A stretch of 64,000 nucleotides of DNA from Branchiostoma belcheri (Eukaryota; Chordata; Leptocardii; Amphioxiformes; Branchiostomatidae). Of this stretch, positions 33,651-44,845 are shown in pieces. Each line of letters opens with the position of its first letter. Position 1 is the first letter of the stretch. Location of the stretch: the NCBI RefSeq assembly GCF_001625305.1, contig NW_017803046.1, positions 423,498 to 487,497 of the forward strand, read 5' to 3'. A program made the translations under genes and the position numbers. The notes beneath the pieces were generated by a model, which worked only from the letters and a program-made list of their open reading frames with translations, ran no database searches and was not told the origin of the DNA.

Positions 33651-34841
33651 CTGCCGAGTGCCTGTGTGTTACGCTGAACGGTTGTACCGGCTATACTGAT
33701 ACAGATACAGAACAAGTCTAGAAGCCTATAGCTAGAGAAAGCTCCAAGCCACGTGAAAACGTGCTTTCGACAATCCAGACTTGGACCGCAACCCATTGAG
33801 GCATTTTCAAGAAAGAAATCCTTGTTTCTCAGAATTGACTGGGAAGCAATCGGAAGAACTACAAAGAGATCAACGCGATATATCAAGTTCACGACTTTCT
33901 AGGAGATGAAGAAGACCGAATGTAGACCAAAAGGCAAAAGACTAAATTGGCTCTTGTAGTACGTCCTTCTGAAGGGGGCCCAGCTAGTGGGGATATTTTC
34001 GGCTAAGCCAGTGAGGTGTACCGAGGACCTTGCCCTTACAGATTGCCGCGTTTGCAGACGTACTCAAAGACTCGCACAGCCCGCTCACGGTTTAGTGTGG
34101 TTTGATATCGCTTGTGATTTGTTTGAATGCGCCTTGAAATAGGCACTGGAGGAACTAAGGTACTAAAGTGCTAAGGATATCGCTCTAGTACCGCACAGAA
34201 AGCTCTAACACAACTTTCAAAGTGATCGTGACGTTACATTCATGCTGTTAAATAACCTGCACACAAACAACGTTTTCTGAGAATGCATGTATGTCCAACA
34301 GCTAGTTCCGTGTTGTTGGAACTGAAAGGACATGTCGTGAACGTGACAATGAGCGATGGGCTGATACAACTCGTCAACTCCCTCCTTGGCTACGCCGTAC
34401 ACCAGTCGATGGCTCATCGTGGAGCTCGGATTTCCTGTGTCATTAAAAGGGTCTCAAAGGTTGCTGGTCGTGACGTCACACCGTAGTATGACGTCTCTGC
34501 GGACCTTAAAATGGCGCCGAAAGCGATCACAGATTTCGGCACATACCTTCGCCGTCCAACTATTCTGACAAACCAAAGGAAGGGATCAGCCATTTGGGGA
34601 CTATTCTCACCACCCCAAGTCATTATTATAACTCCAATTAATCACCAGGGTGAAGTATAACAAGCTGGATGTAGTTGCTGGCTTCCATTAACGTGGAAGA
34701 GATCAAGAGCTCTGTAAGCTTTCGTAAATGATCGATGTATCAATATGGAGCCGGCAGAACAGGAAATAGTTTGCTGGGTGATGCTGCAATCCTTGCACCT
34801 AACTTCTAAATCTGGCAAGCTGTTTTAAAACATAAAACTGT
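33651..34841. other. unassigned stretch
   Basis: Between 34,280 and 34,490 both strands stay open for 65-70 codons. There is no motif, no clear splice sites and no way to choose a strand. Not called. Confidence 0.3.
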
Positions 34842-35204
34842 TTTAAATGCATCCGGTGCAGTTTTTAGGGCTTGGAACCCATATTTTTTTAAAGTCAATA
34901 TCTTAGTCACTTATACTAAACTGAAACAACACTGTCCCAATGTATTTCGACATTCATGGAGCAAAAATGCCCAATCTTTTGACGAAAAACGGTTACTGGA
35001 AGGACCTGGATTGATTTTTAGGGTACCGCCCAGAACATAAATAAGGACTCATCTTGGGGCTTGTTTCTGCAGTTTTACATGCCTAAAGTATGAAATACTG
35101 ATTCGAATGTGCTGACGTGGGACAGTATGTGTCAATATCATACAGATTGCCTTATTCAGAACATTTCCAGTTTTGCCGCCTCTTTAAATTGCATTGGACG
35201 CCTT
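34842..35204. repeat. miniature inverted-repeat element, family A
   Basis: Left end ATGCATCCGGTGCAGTTTTT, right end AATTGCATTGGACGCCTTTA. Interior ACTCATCTTGGGGCTTGTTTC in inverse orientation to the 2.9 kb copy. Confidence 0.7.
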
Positions 35205-35214
35205 TATCTGTCAG

Positions 35215-35650
35215 GTTTGCAGATCAGAAATAGTAATGAAAGACAAAACAACAACTTGAACAAGAGTAAAATTAATTGCATACATATCAATTATAAGACC
35301 AAGCCTAGAATATGCCGCGACAGTATGGGATCCATATACAGGACTATGAAAGGGGTGCAAGTGTTACGGAAATTAAAAGAAACCTACAGTGGGTGTCATT
35401 GGAAGACAGGCAAGAAATGTCCAGACTATGCATGATGTACAAAATGACTAATAAACTGGTGGACATACCTATTACTAAGTACCCAATACCTGCTCCGAAA
35501 ATAACCACAAATAGTCAAGCACTCAAGTATCAGAGTTATTAACCAAGGATTCAGTTGTTCAAAAACTCATTTTTCCTAGAACTATCGTAGAGTTAAGTCC
35601 CTGTCACCAGGTACAGTAGGGGCATCTGCTGCATCTTTTGAAATAAACCA
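35215..35650 (+). pseudogene. LINE reverse-transcriptase C-terminal remnant
   Basis: Pieces in different frames read RPSLEYAATVWDPYTG, then VTEIKRNLQWVSLEDRQEMS, then RLCMMYKMTNKLVDIP. This order (LEYAxxVWDP, xxLxWxSLExRR, LxxMYKxxNxLV) is the C-terminal part of CR1/L2-type reverse-transcriptase ORFs. At least two frameshifts and an early stop show a dead copy. It follows a family A element directly. Confidence 0.7.
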
Positions 35651-37100
35651 TTCATATTACACTTTGTAAAGCTATCTGTTACAAAAAGGCAATGGTTTGC
35701 AAACTTTACAGGGATACTTATTGATGTAAAAAAAGTGTTCAAAGAAGATTTCTTATGGTTGTTCAAAAATCAAAGATCTAGAATAGAGCATGCTATACTT
35801 ATATAGCATAATTATACATAATTCACAATAACATCGACAAAACATGGTCTGCCATATTATTGCTGCAACAGTAAGCAAGATCTTACTGTTGATCCTTGTT
35901 CGCCACAGTTTTCACGTTTTTACACTGCACGGGAATCCTCTCTTTAAGTCCAACTTCAAACATACTTAAAGGTTACTTTTTTCACTCTAGTGGACATTTA
36001 CGCACGCTTTATTCTGTGCTTAAAATTTGAATGATTCTTGTTGTTGTTTTTTAAATCCGTAAAGAGATTTTGAATGATTGTTGCTGGTTCTCTAAGCACC
36101 AGTATTATATTTTCATTCTACCTGCAAGAAATTTAATTGTCTGACTCACGGGCTATTATACGTCTACTCATCATCGGTTTTGTATAACATATAATGGAAT
36201 ATATATGGCATTGCATTTATCATCATTGCATTGATGGTAGCAGTGCCCGGGGCACCATTTAACGCTCGTTAAATATTTCTACACAAACACATCAGGGCAA
36301 TTAAGCTTTCTTGAACGTTTCAGCAGGCGTCTCCTCTACATTGAGAAGGTTTGTGCCCACAACAGAGAGATACGTGTGGTAGCTGCACGTACATACCCCA
36401 CAACCCGCGTCAACACATGCATCATAAAAACCCACCCGCCGAGGTTTGACCTTTCCAAAAACTCCCTTGTGGTAAATTCTTGACTTTTCCTAAAATCACG
36501 CCAACCTTTTTGGGATGCCGCCATCCTTTGTCATTGCAGATGGAATCAAAGTTACACTCTGATCAAAGCGTGTCTCTTTTTTCTTTGCGTCAACACAAAT
36601 GCATTATTTTTTGTAGGGCGTTTAAACAATGGGGTTCTTTTTACCACACAACATTTGGTTCGGTTGCGTTCGTTTTGCTTGTTAGATTCGGTATGTTCCC
36701 CTGGGTTCAATTAGCCAGACTTCACGCACACCAGTACCGACCCATTCTAACGTCTGCAATTACACCCCCGCAGAAATTAATAACGCCGAACTGGAGATGA
36801 AAATTGAAATAAACCATTGTGGCATGTCGAATGAGAAGTAAGAGTTTGAAACTTTCGAAATGCCTGGGAATATATATTTATATCGCGCTTTTGGGCCAAG
36901 TGTAAGTCATCTTGGTCTTTCTCGTAGTATGCAGGCCGTCAACAGTACATGGAAAGAGAGATAGGGAGAGACAAAGTAAGAGAAGGAGGGAGAGAGATAG
37001 CGAAAGAGAGAGAGAGAGAGAGAAACGTGTAGCGATCTTTTGGGTTTTGGTCAAACAAACATAAATAAGCATAAGACGCACACTCTTGCATTAGAAGCTC
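35651..37100. other. non-coding stretch, no gene recognised
   Basis: AT-rich; an AG microsatellite at about 36,995-37,022 and scattered short frames without motifs. Confidence 0.4.
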
Positions 37101-37117
37101 GAAGAATGCAACACATA

Positions 37118-37587
37118 ACAAGAGTTCCGTGATCTCATACCTCCATGAAATATGAGCTTGATATGTAAATGTAAATGACTTTCTTAATTATGCAAATTAC
37201 CTCTACACTATACACTACACTATATGCATCGTGATGTTAACTTTTGATGAACTTACACGTGTCCCAAATATGATTTCCCATCATATACCAATGAGGAGTC
37301 ATATGAGTTAATTATGCAATTAGGTCCGTATTTGCATAATTGGTATCTGTTGACAAAAGATGCAAAAACCGGTTACAAAAAGTTCTGCTGCAGTACCAAG
37401 GTCATCCACCAGGAGGCCCAAAATCGACCTTGACCTTTGCCTACCCAACACCTACCCACATACCAAATGTCATTACAAAGGGTCAAAAGTTATGATGGCC
37501 GCAAATGTGCTAAAACACAAACGCACACACACAGAAACACACAGACAGACACGCCAAAAACAATACTTCCATTTTTCATGGAGGTAA
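37118..37587. repeat. element with family B ends and a different interior
   Basis: Starts GAGTTCCGTGATCTCATACC and ends CAATACTTCCATTTTTCATGGAGG, as in family B. The interior (CCTTGACCTTTGCCTACCC, CAAATGTCATTACAAAGGG) is unlike the other copies, apart from an AC-rich block near the right end. Confidence 0.55.
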
Positions 37588-38807
37588 AAACTAACCGAAA
37601 GGCAACGGAGTTCACAATTTGTTTTACACCTATCAAACTCCTCTCTAGAAAATGACTTTACATAACCGTTCGCAGAAATGGAGATTGAAATCAAATTTTC
37701 AAAAGTTTCCCTAGCAAAGGCGCCGTACTAATAATAAGACACATGCGTAGGTTCGAAATAAGACAGACAGCACATAAAAAGATACATAAAACCGCGATAC
37801 TACATATTGTGTTAGAATAGCGTTTTCAGAAATTGCATGCTCCTGCTGATTTATAGCTCATCTCGATTTTTGCGTCATTGCCTACCATGAGGCATGACTT
37901 ATTAGCAATAGACAACCTGGGCAGGCTGCCTCGTCTGAATGTCTGGGTTACAAGAATTACATTAAAAAGCAACATTTCAGATCCTGCTTGCCAAGCTACC
38001 TCATTGTTTCACCCCGTCCTTGATCATACATAGGGTTTCAAATGCAGGAATTGATCAAGAGCTGGTCGAGAACGTATCCTTGTGGTCAAAATGAGCGTCA
38101 AGATTCATCGCAATAAGCCATTGAAGTTGACTCATTTCAAACAAAGTTGGCTGATGGCAACTCTATAAAACTGCAATCAAATTTCTTGCGGCACGTGGGC
38201 GGAGACAGTTCGTCGAGCTTCGGGGATAAATGACAATTCCTGGGGGCGTCGCGCCGGCTCTGGTCGGTAATGTTTTGCGCTGTGACTTGTGGGAACAACT
38301 TTGTGACATTTACAGCGTTTTGTTATTGCGGTGCAGCGCGCGCTCGCGTATCGGTGACGAGACTGACGCAACGTTCCATCAGCGCTTTATAGGTCTGATT
38401 GTTTATCGAAGTGGAGTGGGCAGATTAAATGAAGATCGCTCGTCTAAAACACGTTTCTGTTGCCATTACGTAGGTGTATGTTTGCGGGTACAAGTGACAT
38501 TGTATTCACAGAGAAACGTAGCTATTTTAAGGCAATTTTATGGGTGAACTTGGAGGGGGCATGTGACGACTGAAATCTACAGATGAATTCATTTCCATCC
38601 TAGAAGGTAATGATCCTAACTGTGTACAAATAGGTAAATATATCAAAGAATGTTTAGACTTTAGAACAACAAGTTACTTCATCTATTGTCTTGAACGTAG
38701 GTTAATCTTGTTGTTCCCATGTATCTGCCTGTATGTCTACATGTAGTTAAAGACATTACGAAAGTCGCTGTACTTTTGTTGTGTCAAAAAAAATCTTAAG
38801 ACTTAAG
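37588..38807. other. unassigned stretch with a CpG-rich patch
   Basis: A CpG-rich patch at about 38,190-38,400 (GGCACGTGGGCGGAG, GGCGTCGCGCCGG, GCGCGCGCTCGCG) stands out. A + strand frame of 105 codons crosses it with no motif. It could be a promoter; no gene is attached. Confidence 0.3.
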
Positions 38808-39010
38808 AGGGGGCGGTTATCACATGAAGTTATCACATGAAGTTTAATTTGATCACATGAAGTTTGATCACATGAAGTTTGATCAGTCCCCGAACGTTTG
38901 AATTGTGATCTAGTAATAGATTTGGTGTGAAGGGCGGTAACTTAAATGTCAAGTACCAGAGAAGGGGCGGTTATCACTATGAAGTTTGATCAGTCCTTGA
39001 GCGTTTGAAT
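38808..39010. repeat. tandem repeat with ATCACATGAAGTTTG units
   Basis: Four close copies of ATCACATGAAGTT(TG) at 38,818-38,885, then a longer partial repeat (GGGCGGTTATCAC...AGTTTGATCAGTCC...GCGTTTGAATTG) about 145 bases later. Confidence 0.7.
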
Positions 39011-39560
39011 TGGACTCTAATAGTCAGCTTACGCTGAAGTGATTCTAGAGATATAACAAAAAATCCTGGCCATCCATCTAAAGTGATGACTTGATATAGA
39101 TATTGAGAACCAGGAGCCCTGCACAAAGAGCAATGCAATTAATCACACACGAAAAGCCATCCATGCGTCTACAAGGTTAGAACGAATGAGAACGAAAACG
39201 GAGTTTAATATCAGGTGCGTTAAACCTACAGTGGGTAAATATTTCTACGTGGTTCCTACGCTTGTTTCCCCACCTCCCACCTTTCCTCATACGTTCCTAT
39301 AGGGTTTATCCTGGCTGAGCCCGACAAGAAATATGATCATCCAACAAAATTGACACGACAAGCAACTAATTTGTCGACTTTAGTTGCTTCCTAATATCCG
39401 GGTAAGACTTGTAAATCTTTCATTTCCTCTCCCCACCCGTAGCGTGACGCCATCTTTCCCTTATTACGCAAAAGGCTGCGTGACGAATGGGTGCTTCCCG
39501 GGCCGTGTTACGCCGGGGTGTGGGGAGTACTACAAATGAAGCGGTGACATATCGGAGGCA
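39011..39560. other. non-coding stretch, no gene recognised
   Basis: No exon or repeat recognised. Confidence 0.4.
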
Positions 39561-40012
39561 AACTTCGCCTCGCCGCACAGATCGATGTAGCCTCCTTCGC
39601 AGACTTGTGAGGCGGCGGGTTTTTTTTTCGGGGAGCGGCACGAGTTATGCCGCGGAGGGACGGTTTTTGCCGCCGAGGGACGTAGGTGCTAGGTGGTAGG
39701 TGGCGAAACCGTCTCTCCCCGGCAAAGTGCTAGCCTCTACCAGGCTTCGGAAGGCGGCCGGAAAGAGTAGAAATCGGCTAAATAGAGAGATAACATGCCA
39801 GGGACTTTTCTGCTAGAGAGAACAGTTTGCCGCTTCCTGACATGTTATCTCTCTATTTGGCCGATTTCTACTCTTTCCGACCGCCTTCCGAAGCCTGGTA
39901 GAAGCTAGCAAAGTCCCTCGGCGGCAAAACTCGCGTCGCTCCCCGAAAAAAAAATAATGCCACCACCTCACAAGTCTGCGAAGGGAGGCTACATCGATGG
40001 GTGAAGGTGGGC
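39561..40012. repeat. fold-back element with arms of about 200 bases
   Basis: Left arm 39,561-39,797 (CTTCGCAGACTTGTGAGG, CTACCAGGCTTCGGAAGGCGG, AAATAGAGAGATAACATG) is mirrored by 39,839-40,012 (CATGTTATCTCTCTATTTGG, CCGCCTTCCGAAGCCTGGTAG, CCTCACAAGTCTGCGAAGG). The spacer is about 40 bases. Arms differ by indels, so it is not a recent copy. Confidence 0.8.
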
Positions 40013-40203
40013 AAGTCTAGAATGTTCCCTCTTTGCCTCAGAGCCACAAACAAGATCAAAACTGAATTGAGCTAGCTGGAGCGGACCATAGAGGGCAGGG
40101 GTGCAGCGCCTGTGCAAACCACTGGGCAAAAATGTCAAGTTTTTTAAACTTCGCCGCAAAATGAATGAAAACGAAAGTTGGCACGAGGCAAGAGTGAGGA
40201 TAT

Positions 40204-40236
40204 TACAGGCATCAAATGCAATTTCAGGGCATAACT
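40204..40236. repeat. family A left end, solo
   Basis: GGCATCAAATGCAATTTCAGGGC without a partner end. Confidence 0.5.
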
Positions 40237-40374
40237 AAGTTCCAGAAGATGTAAGCATGAACCATTCCACCACGGCATCATCTAGAATGAGGAGATACAC
40301 CTAGATTCACCTAGACACGACAGAGTCTGAATCCTACGGAAAGCTCCGGAAGACTTGTTACGTTCTGTGGATAG

Positions 40375-40495
40375 GAGGTTCGGCCATTGTTGGCTGGTGG
40401 TTGGGTGGTGTTCGGGAGTAGGTTGGGGCGTGGTCGGGAGTTAAATTTGACTCAAATTCGTAAATCTGGTCAAACTGCTCCCGAACATCAGTGTG
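40375..40495. repeat. family I repeat
   Basis: Shares GTTCGGGAGTAGGTTGGGGC and CAAACTGCTCCCGAAC with 29,700-29,850. Confidence 0.6.
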
Positions 40496-40732
40496 CCGTG
40501 GGCTCTACCCGGTTCCAAGGTTCACCCAGGTCAGACACAAACACGCGAAGACAGACAGACGGGCTAAAACAAACATACAGATACTGGTATAAAGCACTAA
40601 AAAGGTTAATCCAAAGGCGAGAGGTAATAACTTAATGGTTCCAAAGGGTCTCCGAGGTTGGGGGATTTTACAGTCGAGAAAAGCCCAAAACAATCCATAC
40701 AAGATTTTAGAGAAAAATCTTCTCAAACAAGT

Positions 40733-40825
40733 ATTCGGAGACCTGAGACCTCCATGAAATATTTAGATCTAATGTGTGATGGTGACTGTGTCCTCTTGTC
40801 ACTCATCATGGTGTCTACAAGTTTT
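40733..40825 (-). repeat. family B fragment
   Basis: GTATTCGGAGACCTGAGACC to CTCATCATGGTGTCTACAAG, truncated where a SINE follows. Confidence 0.6.
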
Positions 40826-40839
40826 TTTTTTCTTTATTG

Positions 40840-41037
40840 TGGTGGGTTCTTGGGGTGTGGCTCTCCCCAAACACGGGACCTCCTTTTATCTCCCCCAACC
40901 AAAGCTAGGAAAAAGTGAGAAAAAGTCCTAGCTTTCCCATGAAGGGCACAACATCGGGGCATGCTGGTGGATTCGAACCCAGGACCTATGGGTTCTGGAC
41001 CAAACACCCAAACATTACGCCACACGACCACACGATG
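40840..41037 (-). repeat. tRNA-derived SINE
   Basis: On the - strand: box A TGGCGTAATGTTTGGGTG, box B GGTTCGAATCC, then a body ending GGGACC...GAGAGCC. It is closer to family 1, with the upstream module relics in the tail. Confidence 0.65.
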
Positions 41038-41395
41038 GTCTGCTACAATTTGCTCCTGCAGCTGTATCTGGTGGACCCGTGGTGATTACATCAATATTCT
41101 TTGCTTGTAGATTGCTGATTTCTTAACTAACTTTAGGGTGGACTGCCTTGAAAAAAACAGCATTTTTCACTTTTGAAATCAACAAACTGTTGAGCCAGGC
41201 CAACTGTGTGGATAGTTAGATCCAATGCAGTCATTGCAACTAGTTGTGTTTAACAACCCATGCTGCATTGGTACTAAAGGTGTATGGCGTTTTGCTACAG
41301 TCATAGCGTGTCGTTAAGGCTGTTGAACAAGCTCAATAACACTTCAAATCGAATCCTTACTTTCTTCTTGCCTCGTTTTTGCGAACTCACGCGTG
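41038..41395. other. non-coding stretch, no gene recognised
   Basis: No exon recognised; sits just upstream of the TCTCGCGAGA array. Confidence 0.4.
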
Positions 41396-41399
41396 GAAG

Positions 41400-41497
41400 T
41401 CTCGCGAGATTATCTACCAAGTCTCGCGAGATTGACTACCACGTCTTGCGAGATTGACTACCACGTGTCGCGAGATTGACTACCAAGTCTCGCGAGA
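41400..41497. promoter_or_regulatory. five TCTCGCGAGA sites at exact 22-base spacing
   Basis: Copies start at 41,400, 41,422, 41,444, 41,466 and 41,488. The first, second and fifth are perfect TCTCGCGAGA; the third is TCTTGCGAGA and the fourth TGTCGCGAGA. The linkers are variants of TTGACTACCACG. TCTCGCGAGA is known as a CpG-containing promoter element bound by BANP in vertebrates. Here it may be a regulatory cluster or a chance minisatellite. No gene start is recognised beside it. Confidence 0.45.
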
Positions 41498-41604
41498 TTT
41501 GGCCATTTGCCGCTCTGGACATCAGACAAATGTTAGGGGTATTCACTTTTGGAGGATGTACACGTACATGGAAGGCTATATTGTCATTCTAATGCAATCG
41601 TGTA

Positions 41605-42025
41605 TTAAAACTGCATTATGTAACATATGGGACGCAACAAAAAGCAAATTTTCTGGTCATTTCCTTGCAAAGTAAGTTAAATTACTCACTCTCACTCCGT
41701 CGAGCTGGCTAGGAATGAATTAACCCTTCATTGCAAATACGTGCCATTCAGGAAGTGTAGGTGCCAAAATATGACGCCTTATGAGTGTGTTAAAAACACA
41801 ATTGTCAGCCATGTTTGTTTACATTCTGGTAGTTTGTTGGGGCAAAACAAACAAAGTGCGCCTCGTGTGGGCTGTTTTAGCGCCAACCATAAACGTCAGA
41901 AATGCGAGACAATTGCTCAAATATGTTACAAAGTGGAACTACATTACAGTCTTACGAAGATTTTTTTCAATTAAATTTTTTCCAAATTTTTGGTGCAAAA
42001 ACGTTACATAATGTCCCTTTAAATG
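41605..42025. repeat. miniature inverted-repeat element, family C
   Basis: Left AAACTGCATTATGTAACATA, right GTTACATAATGTCCCTTTAA. Interior AATATGACGCCTTATGAGTG and CAGCCATGTTTGTTTACATTC. The most complete copy of the family. Confidence 0.75.
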
Positions 42026-42177
42026 AACCAACGTTGCAAAAGCGGCCACAGAAACGTCTTATACATGTTTCCACTCAGAAATCCACCCAACGTGTCTAAT
42101 TGCTATCCACAGGCCAGTGCAGTCCTCTTAGCCGCCTGCTCACCAGCGCTGACCAGGACAGGCGACCGCAGAAAAAA

Positions 42178-42500
42178 CAAGAATTCAGAGATCTCAGACC
42201 TCCATGAAAAATTCAGATCTTGTATGATAGGGACTGTGACTGTGTCCTCTTCTCATTCACCATTGTGTCAAGTCATTCTTCAAGCGAAACAACACCTCAG
42301 CTGTCAAGGATGTCATGTATCGAAAAACACCGAGTTTGACTTCAGATGTAGAGTCTGACGTGTTTAATGACTTTCTCCCTGTGGGACAGGCTGAACCAAA
42401 CCATATCCATATTACAACCTGACCTAAGGGCCATGCGGAAACACAGACACACACACGGACACACACACACACAGACATAACCCAAAACAATACCTCCATC
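42178..42500 (-). repeat. miniature inverted-repeat element, family B
   Basis: Starts GAATTCAGAGATCTCAGACC and ends near CAATACCTCCATC; AC microsatellite at 42,449-42,472. Confidence 0.7.
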
Positions 42501-42504
42501 TGTT

Positions 42505-42600
42505 AACTGTATCTGTTCCTCGTGTTTTGTTGGGACCTGTACTTAGCCTTGTGTGGCAGAAATGCCGTAACAAATAAAGGTCGTCATTCATTATCATTTC
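42505..42600 (+). repeat. LINE-like 3' end
   Basis: CTTGTGTGGCAGAAATGCCG then TAACAAATAAAGGTCGTCATTC and an ATTCATT-type tail, the usual 3' end of CR1-like non-LTR retrotransposons. It interrupts or abuts the family B right end. Confidence 0.45.
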
Positions 42601-43731
42601 TTTTAATAAGGAATAGATTACCGCATCCTATTCATAAGTTTAAAACAATGTCAGGCCCTTATAACGGCCCTACCCCAGTTGTCAAGTAATGGAATTAACA
42701 GAAACACAAAATGAGTAAATAGAATAATTCGGCATTAGGAAGGATGGATGGTAGGACATACATGTACATGTACGTATATCGTCAAATATGAGTAATCCTG
42801 TTTTTTATGACTTATGATGAACACCCAATTTCTGTAGAGAGATATCCAATCCTACTACATTGCATGTGGAAAGGGCCAATGTCGTCAATTCCCACCGGGT
42901 GATTGTACATTACATTACCCACGTTAGTTCTAAATATAGACCAGCCATCGATGGGGGATGTTTTAACGATACTCTAAAAATGGTTTCCTCGATTGACAAC
43001 ACTGACGGTCGTGTAGCGCGTATGACGCAAAAGAACTGGAAGCAATTTCTGAAAGTTGATTGCCATTTGCGATAACCTTGTCGTTTCGATCAATCATGGT
43101 CTAACAGTGTTAGTGGTACAGTGCCATAGCAGGAGACCAATCAGGGGGATTTTATCAAGTTAGCACTGAATTCGGAAGAATTAGTGCTATTTTTCTCGTC
43201 TATCTCGAGTGATGTAGTGATTCATTCTACCACATTTACTCATTTTCACACTAATGTTACGCTGGATAAATCACTTGCATTTCTGAAGGAAAAGTACGCA
43301 GTGCAGCTTGAATTGTAACTTTTGAAAGATGAACTGTAACTTTTTATACAAGTTGTCTCGGCTTAGGTTTACGGCCAAATGTAGGCAGAATGCCGATTAA
43401 CGTTATTTTTATGTCTCTATCCTCTGGTTGTCCTCGGAGATGTGATTTGTTTGATACACTGATATTTATGTCCGTTTGTATCTGTTGTGACAGCACACCT
43501 TTCAATGTGTATATAGATGTATCACATCAATAATTCAAGATGATGAAATCGGTAGTTCAAGGACACAAATGAACCATGTACAGTGGAGGCATCTGTGTTA
43601 GGCTTGTGACTAGGCGACACAAAGCACCAACACAATCGTGGAAAAAACATCAGTACCCTTCACACAAAAAATACATCAGACTCAACAATACGGAAATGCA
43701 AGGTAGTGCGAACGTGGTCTTTACTACCATC
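42601..43731. other. non-coding stretch, no gene recognised
   Basis: A + strand frame at 42,860-43,075 (71 codons) lacks motif and splice support. Nothing else. Confidence 0.35.
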
Positions 43732-44103
43732 TTTCAAACACATCCAATGCAATTTAAGGTAGCAAAACAAAGAATATTCTGGAAAATGAAATGTGTGTAA
43801 TGTTGACATTTACAGCCATTTCTTGGCACATTTTCGTCATGATGTCATATACTTGAAGCGTTTTAAATAGCACAGAAACAAGCTGCGTGAGGCGTCTCTT
43901 TATTTTTAGGGTACCACCCATAAATAGCTCGAACCAGCCTACGACAAAGCAAGTAACTGCCAGCGACATCGCATTTCTTCCTCACATGTATCAGTACGCT
44001 ATGGGATAAGATTGATTCAGCTTACTACATTAAAAGAATGGTCAGAAAATTGACTTTGAAGATCCAGTTTTGCCGCCCTGAAATTGCGTTGGATGCCTTT
44101 TAA
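43732..44103. repeat. miniature inverted-repeat element, family A
   Basis: Left end CACATCCAATGCAATTTAAG, right end GAAATTGCGTTGGATGCCTTT; interior CAAGCTGCGTGAGGCGTCTC. Complete. Confidence 0.75.
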
Positions 44104-44290
44104 AAGCTGCTCCTCGCCATGCATGCTGGCTCCCATGATTGGCTTGACCTCCACAATCCCCCTGTGAGTTTCTATCTGTGTTTCAACGGCGTTCGACTCA
44201 TCATATTGTCTCCAGATAAGGGTAATGGCATCATTTGCATATTGGCGTGGGAGAGTACTAGTGTGCCTTCAACTCGCTACGAGCAAACAG
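44104..44290 (-). other. open minus-strand stretch beside a family A element
   Basis: A - strand frame reads NDAITLIWRQYDESNAVE and then HRGIVEVKPIMGASMHGEEQ with no stop. It runs straight into the neighbouring element, and a second frame is also open. No consistent splice site is seen, so it is recorded only as a possible exon or repeat piece. Confidence 0.2.
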
Positions 44291-44377
44291 GCAAAGAACC
44301 AACCACCCAGTGACTGTCACATGATGTTGTTGCCAATATAGCTTGATGTAATTGTCAATTGTGTGTGCACTACATAC

Positions 44378-44463
44378 GTACCCACGACGGTTCACGTAGG
44401 CCACGGTGTCGAAAAACAGTAGCTTTGAATTAAACTTGTAAGAAATATGAACATCCAAAAGAG
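44378..44463 (-). CDS. second exon of an unrecognised minus-strand gene
   Basis: Acceptor TGTTGTTGTACAG precedes 86 bases ending at donor TAC|GTATGT. Two leading bases complete the codon left by the exon at 44,710 (G + CT), and the frame then reads LLDVHISYKFNSKLLFFDTV, AYVNRRGY. The exon ends in phase 0. Agreement of phase and splice signals at both ends with the upstream exon is the main support. No family is recognised and no following exon was found in the repeat-rich sequence to the left. Confidence 0.45.
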
Positions 44464-44709
44464 CTGTACAACAACAGGTCTCTACAATGTAACTACACAC
44501 GTCTTTCTATGTTAGCCGACAACAATGGCGATTGAGGAGTGGCTGATTATACACATTAGAGTTAGGCAACACCTGGATTGCAAGGACTTCTCTCTGAGAT
44601 CACAATCTACAATCTACGGCAAGACAACTGCCTTGTGAGAGTTTTATCCCCACAGAGCAAATACTAAAAGCACACAATCAGTACTCTCTCAAACAGGTTC
44701 AAAACTCAC

Positions 44710-44845
44710 CTGGGTAGACCGTGTCCTCTCTCACTAGTGACATATTTCTGAAATGCCCCCTCCTCCAGAGGTTGTCTAGTTGATTCAAACTGTCGACTGT
44801 GTCCCAAATTGTGGAGACGGTGTGGATCAGTCCAGATGTCAACAT
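44710..44845 (-). CDS. first coding exon of an unrecognised minus-strand gene
   Basis: ATG at 44,845 opens 45 codons (MLTSGLIHTVSTIWDTVDSL, NQLDNLWRRGHFRNMSL, VREDTVYP) and ends at a strong donor, CAG|GTGAGT. An in-frame TAA lies 12 bases upstream of the ATG, so the start is probably right if this is the first exon. The last base joins in phase to the exon at 44,463. The N-terminus is only moderately hydrophobic and not a clear signal peptide. The sequence does not match a family I know, but its composition and the codon use look genuinely coding. Confidence 0.45.

Noticed and set aside
34217-34490. Coding exon on either strand
   Set aside because: Both strands are open for 65-70 codons with no splice sites or motif.
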